Below are positions 34,972 to 43,857 of a stretch of DNA of 64,000 nucleotides, one piece after another. The stretch comes from CAVUPF01 sp963743285. GTDB lineage: Bacteria; Actinomycetota; Thermoleophilia; Solirubrobacterales; 70-9. Made by a program: the position numbers and the translations under genes. The DNA lies in assembly GCA_963743285.1 (NCBI GenBank), contig CAVUPF010000004.1:1-64000 (forward strand). Direction: 5' to 3'. Under the pieces are notes generated by a model, which was not told the DNA's origin, ran no database searches, and was given only the letters and a program-made list of their open reading frames with translations. Within the stretch, counting starts at the first letter, position 1. The number at the start of each line of letters is the position of its first letter.

Positions 34972-35046
34972 GTCACTGGCGTCACTGGCGCATTTACTGG
35001 CGCACAAAAGCAGAAAACAGCTTGAGTAAGCCAAAACTGCCCCTAT
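34972..35046 (+). repeat. recombinase-arm-like repeats beside the tRNA-Cys scar (copy 2)
   Basis: ACTGGCG occurs at 34975, 34984 and 34996. The following stretch AAGCAGAAAACAGCTT...AAGCCAAAA is matched at 38360-38390 beside the third copy. The shared flank suggests that both elements used related recombinases. Confidence 0.6.
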
Positions 35047-35048
35047 CC

Positions 35049-35095
35049 AGCGGCCTGCAAAGCCGTTTACACCGGTTCGATTCTGGTAGGCGCCT
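35049..35095 (+). other. tRNA-Cys 3' half, copy 2 (att site)
   Basis: CGGCCTGCAAAGCCGTTTA then ACCGGTTCGATTCTGGTAGG and CGCCT: identical to tRNA-Cys from the anticodon stem to the acceptor except for two bases. There is no 5' half, so it cannot form a tRNA. It marks the right end of the first element (about 30625-35095). Confidence 0.88.
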
Positions 35096-35191
35096 CTAGA
35101 AAAAGCCCCGCTCAGGCATGGTTTTTGGTAACCGTTCACTCCCCTGACCCCTCAGGCGTGGATTTCGTAACGATCGGCAGTGAGCCGCGGC

Positions 35192-35590
35192 TCAGGCAAG
35201 CGCGGGAAGCGGCTGTCCGCGAGCGCGGGCGCTGAGCAGTTTGACCAGGTAGGCAAACAGCGAGCGGCCCTGCAGTCGGCAGGTGACCGAGGCAGAGAGG
35301 GCTCGCTCGATAAGGCGCTCACCATCTGCAGAGCGGGTGCCGTGGGAGAGCTTTCTGTGGATGACCGGGCCGCGGAGCGAGCGCTCCGCGGCGTTATTGG
35401 TGGGCTCTACACCCTCGACGGTGACGAAGGTCCAAAGAGCGGGCCAGATCTTCAGCAGGTTGCGGGCAAAGCGGCCGTGGTAGCGGGTGCGCCTGCTCTT
35501 GCGCGCGGCATCCTCGCAGAGCCCCCAAGCTCGGCTTCGATCGGCGCCATCTCGCGCAGCGGCAAAAGCGAAGCTGCGGAGGGCCAGCTT
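35192..35590 (-). pseudogene. IS66-family transposase C-terminal remnant
   Basis: Reverse-strand translation gives KIWPALWTFVTVEGVEPTNN then AAERSLRGPVIHRKLSHGT and GRSLFAYLVKLL before a stop at 35192, the typical end of IS66 TnpC with the NNxAER motif. A frameshift near 35530 separates this from LREMAPIEAEL upstream. Most of the gene is gone. Confidence 0.75.
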
Positions 35591-35617
35591 TTTTGCCGAC
35601 CCTCCGCCTCACATGAC

Positions 35618-36076
35618 CTAGGGTGAAGCGCAGATCACGTATGCCTTCGATAGCGCCGGTTCTTCGGTGACGGTTTCCGCAGCTACTTCCCAGCCCGTTG
35701 GAGTTCCGCTTTGAGGAACCGGAATTGAGGAGAAGAGGAGCGCACTTCGTTCGTGGGTATACCCGCCGCCTCCGACCGCAACTTCACCGGCCGCACAGGA
35801 CGCGACTGAGGTTGGCTCTTTCAATTCGCCAGACCGGACGACCACTTTCGTGGCACCTGCCGCACCAGCGATCCCCGGAGAGCCCTGAGGCCCCTGTGGG
35901 CCTGTCATGCCCTTCGGACCTCGCTTACCTCGTGGTCCTCGCGCTGCCGAGGCTACCGCCGTGGGGTTAGATGCGTGACCTTTCCCACCTGCGATCACGC
36001 CCGCCGCACTCGCTCCTCCAATCATGGAGGCGACTCCCGCCACCACGCAGACAGCGACAATCAGCTTTCGGGTCAT
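35618..36076 (-). CDS. secreted collagen-like protein
   Basis: A 152-aa protein. The ATG at 36076 follows AGGAGGAAGAG, a strong ribosome site; an upstream start at 36097 is less likely. Residues 1-27 form a signal peptide (KLIVAVCVVAGVASMIGGAS). About residues 50-75 are Gly-X-Y triplets (GPRGKRGPKGMTGPQGPQGS), enough for a short triple helix. The C-terminal domain (about 78-152) is beta-rich with two Cys (SCAAGEVAVGGGG; VICASP) that could form a disulfide. It is probably a cell-surface or secreted trimer. The function is unknown, and it lies inside the second tRNA-Cys element. Confidence 0.75.
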   Translation of the reverse strand: MTRKLIVAVCVVAGVASMIGGASAAGVIAGGKGHASNPTAVASAARGPRGKRGPKGMTGPQGPQGSPGIAGAAGATKVVVRSGELKEPTSVASCAAGEVAVGGGGYTHERSALLFSSIPVPQSGTPTGWEVAAETVTEEPALSKAYVICASP

Positions 36077-36291
36077 GCTCTTCCTCCTGAGTTGCATTTT
36101 CTCCCTTTCGGGACGGAGCCCATGCTAAGCGCTGTCGGAGCGGCCCGAGGCTTCCCGGCTCAGACGCCTTCTCAGCGGCTCAGGGGCCGATGGCTACGCA
36201 GGGTTAGCCGGATGTCTCTCTCGGTCCCGTAAGCGCGCAGGGCGAGCCAAGCGGCCGTGGTGATTCGCCCCGCCTACTACGCTGTCATCAA

Positions 36292-36462
36292 ATGACCAAG
36301 CCCACCGAGTCCGAGCAGCGCCGCATGGTCTCTCAGTTCTTCACCGATGTTCTCATCGCCGAGCTTCGGAAGCGTGATTACATCGTGCTTGCCAAGCAAC
36401 AACATGAGGTCCTGGTCGATAGCGCTGAGGCGGTCTTGGAGCGCACGGACCTTCCGCGCTAG
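36292..36462 (+). CDS. small hypothetical protein (56 aa)
   Basis: An ATG-initiated frame encoding a charged, helical protein that begins MTKPTESEQRRMVSQFFTDV and ends EAVLERTDLPR. The composition looks coding (acidic and basic residues in helical spacing), but there is no clear ribosome site and the family is not recognised. It is divergent from the collagen-like gene. Confidence 0.5.
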   Translation: MTKPTESEQRRMVSQFFTDVLIAELRKRDYIVLAKQQHEVLVDSAEAVLERTDLPR

Positions 36463-36501
36463 CGACTTGCACAGGGCGGGGAAGGGGAGTCTAGATGTCG
36501 T

Positions 36502-36639
36502 CTAGATGAGCGCCCCACGCACGACCGTCTCAACTTCCCACGGGTGCAGTTCTCCGCGTTCGTGCATCTTACCGCCGCGGCGGGCTGCATCAGCCGTTGC
36601 GTAGTTCGCGCTGATCCATTGGCAGGCTTGGGCTAACAA
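36502..36639 (-). CDS. possible small hypothetical ORF (45 aa)
   Basis: A TTG-initiated reverse-strand frame 10 bases downstream of the reductase-like gene. It reads ACQWISANYATADAARRGGK and ends PWEVETVVRGALI. It looks coding in composition but may be a fragment of a larger protein. No family is recognised. Confidence 0.3.
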   Translation of the reverse strand: MLAQACQWISANYATADAARRGGKMHERGELHPWEVETVVRGALI

Positions 36640-36647
36640 GCCCGATG

Positions 36648-37197
<550 letters not shown>

Positions 37198-37270
37198 TTC
37201 GCAAGAGTACCGCCGATGGGGTAGACCGGCGGTGTGTCGCTTAATAGTGATCTGTCGTAGTGTGGGCGAG

Positions 37271-38040
37271 ATGGTGGCTGCGGCTGGGGCTTTGGAGATG
37301 ACGGGTGAGCAGCGGGTTGAGCTGGAGCGGCTTGCTCGTTCGCACGCCGCGCCGGCTCGGGATGTGCGGTAGGACAAGGCGTTGTTGTGGGCCGCGGACT
37401 GTGTTGCGAACGCCGAGATCGCTCTTCGGTGCGGGTCCACGCCGAAGTCTGTCCGTCGGTGGCGTAGCCGGTTCGCCGCGGAGGTAACCGCTGCGGTGGG
37501 GCGCATCCGGGCGGGGCGTGGCCGCCCTGTCGTGCTCGGTGACAATGTTGTGGAAGCGATCGTGCATGACACGTTGCACACGGTGCCCGAAGACGGCTCT
37601 GCGTGCTGGTCGACGAGGTCGATGGCGGCCCGGATATGATAGGCACGGCGGATCCGGCCGTGGAAGGAGGAGACCTTCAAGCTGTCCACAGACCCGAGCT
37701 TCGAGTCGAAGCTACGTGACGTGGTCGGCCTGTACGTGAACCCGCCGGCTGCCGCAGCGGTGTTCTGTTTCGACGAGAAAACCCAGGTCCAGGCTCTGGA
37801 CCGCACCTAGTCGTCCCTGCCGATGGTGCCGGGGTGATGACCCACGATTACAAGAGAAGCGGCACCCTGGACTGTTCGCCGCGCTGAACGTGGGCTCCGG
37901 GGGAGGTGCTGCACGACACCCCGCCGCTCCCACACCGGCCGTGACGTGCTGGCGTTCTTCCGCTGGATCGACATGCACGTCGACCCCGACCTTGAGCTGC
38001 ACGTCATCTTGGACAACCTGTCAGCCCACAGAGCCATGCT
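37271..38040 (+). pseudogene. IS630-family transposase pseudogene
   Basis: The first frame starts at the ATG 37271 (MVAAAGALEMTGEQRVELER), meets a TAG at the end of its first helix (RDVR-stop), then continues in frame with ALLWAADCVANAEIALRCGS and SVRRWRSRFAAEV (HTH region). After a further stop and frameshifts come KLSTDPSFESKLRDVVGLYV, VFCFDEKTQVQALDRT and FFRWIDMHVDPDLELHVILD with the catalytic Asp residues. It ends abruptly near VILDNLSAHRA, before the last Glu. It has been dead for some time. Confidence 0.82.
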
Positions 38041-38149
38041 GATAGAGGACTCAATAGCGCGTGTTGGCGAATCGAACCCTTAACTCGCGTAGTTCGCCCT
38101 CGATCTGTAAAGTGATCTGATACTCAGGCGGTGGGGTATCCGAGCGTCT

Positions 38150-38278
38150 TTAGTTCAGATGCTCCTCGACGTAGTCGTCGATCTTGGCAGCGCGCATCGC
38201 GGGTAGCTCGTTTATGAAGTAGTCGACCGGTTCGACGCCGCGACTGTCTCGGTAGTAGACCGCCTGTGTCTTCGTCAC
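38150..38278 (-). pseudogene. truncated HigB/Gp49-like toxin
   Basis: A GTG-initiated 42-aa frame reading MTKTQAVYYRDSRGVEPVDY then FINELPAMRAAKIDDYVEEH. This is the N-terminal third of phage-derived Gp49/HigB-like toxins (about 100 aa). A TAA ends it and no continuation is visible. It lies about 125 bases from the third tRNA-Cys half copy, matching the placement of the RelE-like toxin in the first element. Confidence 0.55.
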
Positions 38279-38340
38279 TCGCCGAGCATCTCAAGCGATC
38301 CGGCGGCGGTGGATTCGGTGTCCCGCAGCTGGCACGACGG

Positions 38341-38403
38341 TGGCGTCACTGGTGCAGAGCAGCAGAAAACCGCTTTAAAAAGCCAAAAACGCTCCATAAT
38401 CAT
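38341..38403 (+). repeat. recombinase-arm-like flank of the third tRNA-Cys copy
   Basis: GGCGTCACTGGTGCAG, then AGCAGAAAACCGCTTTAAAA and AGCCAAAAACGCTCC. The order and spacing match the flank at 34981-35046. Confidence 0.55.
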
Positions 38404-38448
38404 CTGCCTGCAAAGCCGTTTACACCGGTTCGAGATCGGTGGGCGCCC
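38404..38448 (+). other. tRNA-Cys 3' half, copy 3 (att site)
   Basis: CTGCCTGCAAAGCCGTTTAC, ACCGGTTCGAGATCGGTGG and GCGCC. It shares with copy 2 a C in the variable/T-stem junction (TTTACACC) where the intact tRNA has G. It is more decayed in the T-arm. It marks the right end of the second element (about 35096-38448). Confidence 0.82.
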
Positions 38449-38517
38449 GTCAGATGAAGGTGAATCAGCCCGCACTGGCAGACGATCACACCGCTGATAC
38501 TCTGCCAGCCGGTCCAG

Positions 38518-38862
38518 ATGCCAATGCTGAACTCGGCACTCATGCTGTCATCGGTTCAAAGGTTTCTTAGCGTTGGGGTGATGCTCATTGTTGGGGCCAC
38601 ACTCGTTGTAGGGCTAATGCTCGGCTGTGGAGGTTCTTCGTCCGCTGGCGAAACTGGGATTCATGGATCTTCAGCCACCAAGGTCCACGAAGCTAGTGCC
38701 CGCGTCCCTGTTGCTGAAGGAAAAAAGAAAAGGGCCGGACTTAATGTTCAGGAAGCCGAGAGAGCCAGGGAAATCAAGGAAACCAAGGCTCACGAAACTG
38801 AAGAACGAAGAGAAAATGCTCGAGCCGAGGTCCAGGAAGTTGAAGAAGAAGAAAGGGAATAG
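38518..38862 (+). CDS. lipoprotein with Lys/Glu-rich coiled-coil tail
   Basis: A 114-aa protein. A hydrophobic signal (SVGVMLIVGATLVVGLMLG) is followed by Cys as LMLGCGGSSS, a plausible lipobox, so it is probably anchored to the outer face of the cytoplasmic membrane. Residues about 70-114 are a highly charged helix (VQEAERAREIKETKAHETEE) likely to form a coiled coil. It starts 70 bases outside the third tRNA-Cys copy. The family is not recognised. Confidence 0.55.
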   Translation: MPMLNSALMLSSVQRFLSVGVMLIVGATLVVGLMLGCGGSSSAGETGIHGSSATKVHEASARVPVAEGKKKRAGLNVQEAERAREIKETKAHETEERRENARAEVQEVEEEERE

Positions 38863-39181
38863 GTAGGTTCGAGGTCGCCGTATCGACAGTGGCGAATGAA
38901 GACGTGGGGGCCCGCCGACTAAAACTGCGTGCACAGCCCGCCTGTAGTGGGACAGCGCAACCCACCGAGACCACGCTGCGGTCGCGGAGGCGGTGTCGAG
39001 CGCGAGAAGTAGGCCGCGCCTGCGGCGAGCGGTCGCCACACGAATCGCTGCGCGCCGTCGCAGCAGTCTTCGGGAAGCCGCAGTCGACGTGCGCGCCTTG
39101 GGGTGGCTCCGACCGCAGCGCATTGGCGGCTCAGAATATGCGCGGTGATCCTGCGCATCTGAATCTGGGACGCTGTGCATC
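38863..39181. other. intergenic region without a supported gene
   Basis: About 320 bases between the lipoprotein and the UbiE-like gene. Several overlapping frames exist on both strands but none resembles a known protein, and no hairpin or RNA is clear. Confidence 0.4.
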
Positions 39182-39907
39182 GTGGTAACGGCCCCATCTC
39201 CACGCAAGCGGCGTGCGCTTCAGCTGTTCGAAGGGCTGCCGACGCGTTATGACGAGTTGGGCGCCGCGCTGAGCTTCTTCCAGGATCCGCGCTGGCGGCG
39301 GGCGATGGTCGCGTCGGTGGGGGCGGAGCCCAACGAGCGGGTACTGGACGTCGCCACCGGAACCGGTCTTGTCGCCCTCGCGCTGGTCGAGCGCTACCGC
39401 TGTCAGGTGGTGGGGTTGGACCAGAGTGCGCCGATGTTGGCGCGCGCCCACGCCAAGCTCCTGGCGGAGCCGGCGCTTGCCGAGCGAATTGAGCTGGTCG
39501 AAGGCGAAGCAGAGGCGCTGCCTTTCGCCGACGCAGAGTTCGACCACCTCACCTTTACCTATCTTCTGCGCTACGTTGACGAGCCGGAAGCGACGCTGCG
39601 CGAGCTCGCCCGCGTGGTGCAACCGGGAGGACGACTCGCTTGCCTGGAGTTCTGTGTGCCACGCGGAGCCTGGCTCTGGCCGTGGCGACTCTACACTCGG
39701 GTCGGGCTGCCGGCGCTCGGCCGGCTCGCCTCACGTCAGTGGTTCGAGGTAGGGCGCTTTCTGGGTCCCAGCATCGAAGGCTTTTACCGGCGCTATCCGT
39801 TGGAGCGCCAGCTTGGGATGTGGGAAAAGGCGGGGATCGTTGGCGTCACCGCGCAACGCATGAGTCTGGGCGGCGGGGTCGTAATCTGGGGCACCGTTGG
39901 CGGCTGA
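39182..39907 (+). CDS. UbiE/MenG-like SAM-dependent methyltransferase
   Basis: A 241-aa class I methyltransferase. The SAM motif I is ERVLDVATGTGLVALALVER (about 53-72), and post-motif regions VVGLDQSAPMLARAHAKL and EGEAEALPFADAEFDHLTFT fit demethylmenaquinone/ubiquinone methyltransferases. The N-terminal RALQLFEGLPTRYDELGAAL also matches UbiE (FdxIAxxYD). It may methylate demethylmenaquinone in the last step of menaquinone synthesis, but a second, truer MenG could exist elsewhere. It overlaps the next gene by 11 bases. Confidence 0.8.
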   Translation: MVTAPSPRKRRALQLFEGLPTRYDELGAALSFFQDPRWRRAMVASVGAEPNERVLDVATGTGLVALALVERYRCQVVGLDQSAPMLARAHAKLLAEPALAERIELVEGEAEALPFADAEFDHLTFTYLLRYVDEPEATLRELARVVQPGGRLACLEFCVPRGAWLWPWRLYTRVGLPALGRLASRQWFEVGRFLGPSIEGFYRRYPLERQLGMWEKAGIVGVTAQRMSLGGGVVIWGTVGG

Positions 39908-40646
39908 GGCCGAGCAGCGTCCTGCCTTCTACGCGCTGCGGCCAGGCAGCTGGCGCGACCTCGTCACCCTTCTACACCCCCCCTACACCTTGTGGCACCT
40001 CAGTTATGTGGCTATTGGCGCCGCGGCGGCACCCCAGATCTACGCCGGCCGCCTCGGCGCCGCGCTCGCAGCGTTCTTGCTGGCCGTAGGGATCGGCGCC
40101 CACTCCCTCGATGAGTTGCACGGGCGCCCGCTCGGCACCAACCTCTCGCGGCGGGCCCTGCTGGCTCTCTCCGTCGGAGGGTTAGGGGGCGCGCTGGCGA
40201 TCGGCGTCGTCGGGACGCTCACCGTCTCCACGACGCTGGCGCCCCTAGTCGTCTTCGGCGGCTTCATGGTCCTCGCCTACAACCTCGAGCTGTTCGGCGG
40301 TCGCTTCCACACCGACTTCTGGTTCGCTGCCTCCTGGGGCGCCTTCCCGGCGCTCACGGGTTGGTGGTCGAACGCGCTCACCCTGCACTCGCAGAGACAG
40401 GCAATTGCGGCCGCCGTCGTGGTGCTCGCCTGCTTTTGGCTGAGCGTCGCTCAGCGGCGACTCTCGACGCCGGTGCGGGAGCTGCGGCGCCGGACCGAGG
40501 TGGTGAGTGGAGAGCAACGACTCGCCGACGGGACGACTAAGCAACTCGACCGCGCAAACCTTGCCGCACCGCTCGACGGCGCGCTGCGGGCTCTCTCAGT
40601 CGCGGTGCCGCTACTGGCGGTCGCCGCGGTCACGCTGCGAGCGTAG
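39897..40646 (+). CDS. multi-TM membrane protein, UbiA-prenyltransferase-like
   Basis: A 249-aa protein with about seven membrane helices. The segment VGIGAHSLDELHGRPLGTNL resembles the first Asp-rich motif of UbiA-type prenyltransferases (N/DxxxD), although the second Asp-rich motif is not obvious. Overlap with a UbiE-like methyltransferase supports a quinone or prenyl-lipid role. I am not confident that it is catalytically active as a prenyltransferase; a small-molecule membrane enzyme of unknown type is possible. Start: TTG at 39897. Confidence 0.6.
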   Translation: MAAEAEQRPAFYALRPGSWRDLVTLLHPPYTLWHLSYVAIGAAAAPQIYAGRLGAALAAFLLAVGIGAHSLDELHGRPLGTNLSRRALLALSVGGLGGALAIGVVGTLTVSTTLAPLVVFGGFMVLAYNLELFGGRFHTDFWFAASWGAFPALTGWWSNALTLHSQRQAIAAAVVVLACFWLSVAQRRLSTPVRELRRRTEVVSGEQRLADGTTKQLDRANLAAPLDGALRALSVAVPLLAVAAVTLRA

Positions 40647-40843
40647 GCTGCCTGCCGCCGATCGGCGCCCGACCGGCCTTCGAGCACCTCGCCGCTCACC
40701 GCAGGCACCACGTCGCTTCACCAGGTCCAGCAGTGAAGTGTGGGGGTTTCTCAGCCGAGCCTGATCAGCGGAGCTAGTGAAGCCTCTTGTGTCTAGCTTA
40801 GTCTGGAGCCGAGCGTTGGCCAACAAACCGAATGGAGCGCGCC

Positions 40844-41782
40844 ATGAAGGCACTTGTCGCCATTGAATACGGACAACCGCCCTCGAACTTGGAGGTTGCC
40901 GAGGTCCCTGATCCCACCCCGGGGCCCGGTCAGTTGTTGGTGCGCATCGAAGCTGCAGCGCTGAATCCGTTCGACCTCAAGCTCATCACCGGCGTGTTGC
41001 GCGAGACGGCGCCGGTGACATTTCCACATCTAATCGGCATGGACGGCTCAGGGGTGGTGGTGAGCGCCGGAGACGGCACAAGCGGTTTTACAGAGGGAGA
41101 TGCGGTTGTCGGCTTCTTCGGCGCGCATCCAGGCACGCTCGCCGAGTACGCTGTCATCGACGTCGGCCCGGTTGTGAGCAGGCGTCCGAGCGACCTAGAT
41201 GCTATCCACTCAGCGGCGGTGCCAGAGTCGGGAATGACGGCACTCACGCTAATGCGTGCAGCCCGGCTGCAGGCCGAAGAAAGCGTACTGGTCATTGGCG
41301 CGACCGGTGGCATCGGCATGTTCGTCGTCCAGCTCGCGGCAGCAGCAGGTGCCAATGTGATCGCCACAGCGGGCGACGAGGACGCTGCCTACGTTCAGGG
41401 CCTTGGCGCCTCCGGCGTCATCGACTACAGGAACGCCGACCTCACGGGGGAGGCGCTGCGCTTGCAGCCGGGCGGCGTGGATGCGGTCATCGACCTGATC
41501 AACATGGGCGATGACATCCTGGCCGGTGCTCGCGCCGCGCGGGAGGGCGGTCGCGTCGTATCCCCGCTGGCGGGGCCCGGGGAACTCGGCCGAGACGTTT
41601 CTGCCGTCTACATCGGCTCCTTTGTGCCGCAGCCAGGGGACCTGGAGGGCCTCCTGGCTCAGGTGGCTGACGGGACCCTGAAGGTCGAGGTCAGCCTTGT
41701 CCGCACACTGGATGAGGCACCGTTGGCAGTGGCAGAGTTTGCTCGCCGGCACACTCGCGGCAAGGTTGCGATCACGAGATAG
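40844..41782 (+). CDS. NADP-dependent MDR oxidoreductase (quinone oxidoreductase-like)
   Basis: A 312-aa zinc-independent medium-chain reductase. The GroES-like part has ALNPFDLKLITGVL and PHLIGMDGSGVVVSAGDGTS, and the Rossmann part has the nucleotide motif VLVIGATGGIGMFVVQLAAA (about 149-168). No zinc-binding Cys ligands are seen. It probably reduces quinones or enones using NADPH. The ATG at 40844 has a GGAG site; 40832 is an alternative. Confidence 0.87.
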   Translation: MKALVAIEYGQPPSNLEVAEVPDPTPGPGQLLVRIEAAALNPFDLKLITGVLRETAPVTFPHLIGMDGSGVVVSAGDGTSGFTEGDAVVGFFGAHPGTLAEYAVIDVGPVVSRRPSDLDAIHSAAVPESGMTALTLMRAARLQAEESVLVIGATGGIGMFVVQLAAAAGANVIATAGDEDAAYVQGLGASGVIDYRNADLTGEALRLQPGGVDAVIDLINMGDDILAGARAAREGGRVVSPLAGPGELGRDVSAVYIGSFVPQPGDLEGLLAQVADGTLKVEVSLVRTLDEAPLAVAEFARRHTRGKVAITR

Positions 41783-41859
41783 TCGGTTCGGGTTGGGCTT
41801 TCGAGTCCAAGGGAGCTCAGCACGACCGCTCAAAGCCCGGTTGCTGAGATCCGTGAGCT

Positions 41860-42113
41860 GACGGGGGAAGAGCCGGGCGTGACCGGGGCAACCGGCATCG
41901 TGATGCAAGCGATCATCGAGGCTGCTGAGGCGAAGAGGTCCTCGTTGATCGTCTGTGGCCTGCGTGGCATCAAGGGCACTGGGCAGCGTCAGCGAGCGAG
42001 TCGTGCACCGGGCCGGATGCGCGGTGCTGCTGACCCCGGTCGGTGAGGGCGCACCGGATGCCCAGGGTCGCTCAGCAGGTGCGCGGCTGGGCACCTATTG
42101 GGCGGACAGATGA
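41860..42113 (+). pseudogene. universal stress protein remnant
   Basis: One frame reads IVMQAIIEAAEAKRSSLIVC then GLRGIKG, the C-terminal half of a Usp domain. The continuation LGSVSERVVHRAGCAVLLTP is in another frame, so an indel near 41970 breaks the gene. The N-terminal half is absent. Confidence 0.7.
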
Positions 42114-42128
42114 CTAGACTCGCCGATC

Positions 42129-43676
42129 GTGACCAGGCATTCGTCGGGCCCGGCCGCGGGACGCGCAAAGGAGCGGCTCGCCGGCTCGACGATTCTCCTC
42201 ACCGGGGCATCGGGTTTTCTCGGCAAGGCGGTGCTCGCGATTCTGCTCGGGCGGATTGGCAGCTTCGAGCAGTTGATCGTGCTGCTGCGCGCCTCCGATG
42301 ATGCTGCGGCGCGGCGCCGGCTCGAAGATGAGGTGCTGGTAAGTGACGCCTTCGCTTCTCTGCCGGCGAGCTCAACCCGTGAGATGCTCGACCGGGAACG
42401 GCTTTGTGCGGTCGCGGGAGACCTCGGAGTCGACGAGATCCGAGTGCGGTCGGGCTGGCAGAAGATAGACACGGTCATCCACTGCGCGGCGAGCGTCTCC
42501 TTCGAGGAGCCGCTGGACAGCGCGCTTGCGCTTAATGCTCTCGGCCCGAGCCGCCTCCTGGCCAGCCTCCGCGACACCGGGGCTCATCCGCATTTCGTCC
42601 ACGTATCGACTGCGTACGTGGCCGACGTTCAGTCCAACCTGGTGGCGGAGGACGGCCCACCGCACCCGGGGGTGGCGGAGCTCGATCCATCTAGCCTGAT
42701 GGGTGTAGCGCGAGAGTGGCGGCGGGAGGCCGAGGAGGAGTCAAAGCTAGCGTCCCGACTCGAGCGGCTCTCCCAGACGGCGAAGCGTGAAGCCTCACAC
42801 CGCCCGGGCATGGATCCCGAAAGCCGAGCCGAGGAGCTCCGGAGACGCTGGGTGAGCCAGCAGCTCACCCGAAAAGGTCGCCAGCGGGCGATGACGGCGG
42901 GATGGCCGGACACGTACACGCTTTCTAAGGCCGTGGGGGAGAGGCTGGTCGTCGAGCGCTCGGAGCACACGACGATCATTCGGCCCTCGATCATCGAGTC
43001 GGCGCTTCACTTTCCCCGGCCCGGTTGGCTGGAGGGAATCAAGGTCGCCGACCCACTCATCCTCGCTTACGCCGCAAGGGGTCTCACGCACCTCCCGGGC
43101 CGATCTACCAATCGCATCGACATCGTACCGGTGGACTACGTCGCCAACGCCTGCGTTGCGGCTGCCGCGTACCCGCCGAGCGAGGGAGTTCGCGCTCTCG
43201 CTGTCACCAGCGGCGCGCGCAACGCGCTCACCCTAGGTGAGTTGGCGCACCACACCAAGGAGTACTTTCGCCGTGATCCGCTCCGGCGCAAAGACGGATC
43301 GCCGATCGTGATCGGCGAGCTTGAGATCGTCGACCGCAAGGTAGCGCTGCGCAAGACGATGCGACGGGAGTGGCTCGCGAGGATGGTCGCCAGGGCTGCG
43401 TTCCTGCCGTTTCCTGCTCGGATCAAGAGAACGCTGCGGAGGAACAGCGCTTTGGCGGCGCAAGTCACCCGCATGGTGAAGATCTATGGGCCTTACACCG
43501 AGCTCGACTGCGTCTTCGATGACAGCAACACCCTTGCCTTCGCGCACTCGCTTGGGCCAGATGATCGCGCCGAGTTCCAATTCGACACCGGCGAGATCGT
43601 CTGGGAGGACTATCTCCAGGGAATCCATCTGCCACAGGTCCATCGCCTTTTTCAACAGGGCCCGGGATCGGCTTGA
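42129..43676 (+). CDS. fatty acyl-CoA reductase-like SDR (male-sterility family)
   Basis: A 515-aa extended short-chain dehydrogenase. The NAD(P) motif ILLTGASGFLGKAVLAILLG (about 22-41), VIHCAASVSFEEPLDSALAL, the catalytic YTLSKAVGERLVVE (YxxxK) and TTIIRPSIIESALHFPRPGW match FAR-type reductases, as does the C-terminal sterile domain. It would reduce long-chain acyl-CoA to alcohol or aldehyde, for wax ester or ether lipid synthesis. GTG start. It appears monocistronic, followed by a 180-base gap and an insertion sequence. Confidence 0.85.
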   Translation: MTRHSSGPAAGRAKERLAGSTILLTGASGFLGKAVLAILLGRIGSFEQLIVLLRASDDAAARRRLEDEVLVSDAFASLPASSTREMLDRERLCAVAGDLGVDEIRVRSGWQKIDTVIHCAASVSFEEPLDSALALNALGPSRLLASLRDTGAHPHFVHVSTAYVADVQSNLVAEDGPPHPGVAELDPSSLMGVAREWRREAEEESKLASRLERLSQTAKREASHRPGMDPESRAEELRRRWVSQQLTRKGRQRAMTAGWPDTYTLSKAVGERLVVERSEHTTIIRPSIIESALHFPRPGWLEGIKVADPLILAYAARGLTHLPGRSTNRIDIVPVDYVANACVAAAAYPPSEGVRALAVTSGARNALTLGELAHHTKEYFRRDPLRRKDGSPIVIGELEIVDRKVALRKTMRREWLARMVARAAFLPFPARIKRTLRRNSALAAQVTRMVKIYGPYTELDCVFDDSNTLAFAHSLGPDDRAEFQFDTGEIVWEDYLQGIHLPQVHRLFQQGPGSA

Positions 43677-43857
43677 TCGAGCCAAGAGCGACCTTCATAC
43701 AGGATCCGTGCACCGGTCTTGCGTCGCCTTCGCTCGGCGATCGCCAGCGCGAGCACCGGCGTATCGACCCAGCTGCGGAACATCGCATTGGGCTGGACCT
43801 TTTGCCTTGAGCGTCCGCAAGCTTTCGCCATCGGCGTAAACTGAGGCGAGACGATAG

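Noticed and set aside
35131..35160. Possible IS66 terminal inverted repeat (GTAACCGTTCAC)
   Set aside because: The matching left end could not be found, so the boundary of the IS66 remnant stays undefined.
35180..35626. 148-aa forward frame
   Set aside because: It is the antisense of the IS66 transposase remnant, which is recognisable on the reverse strand.
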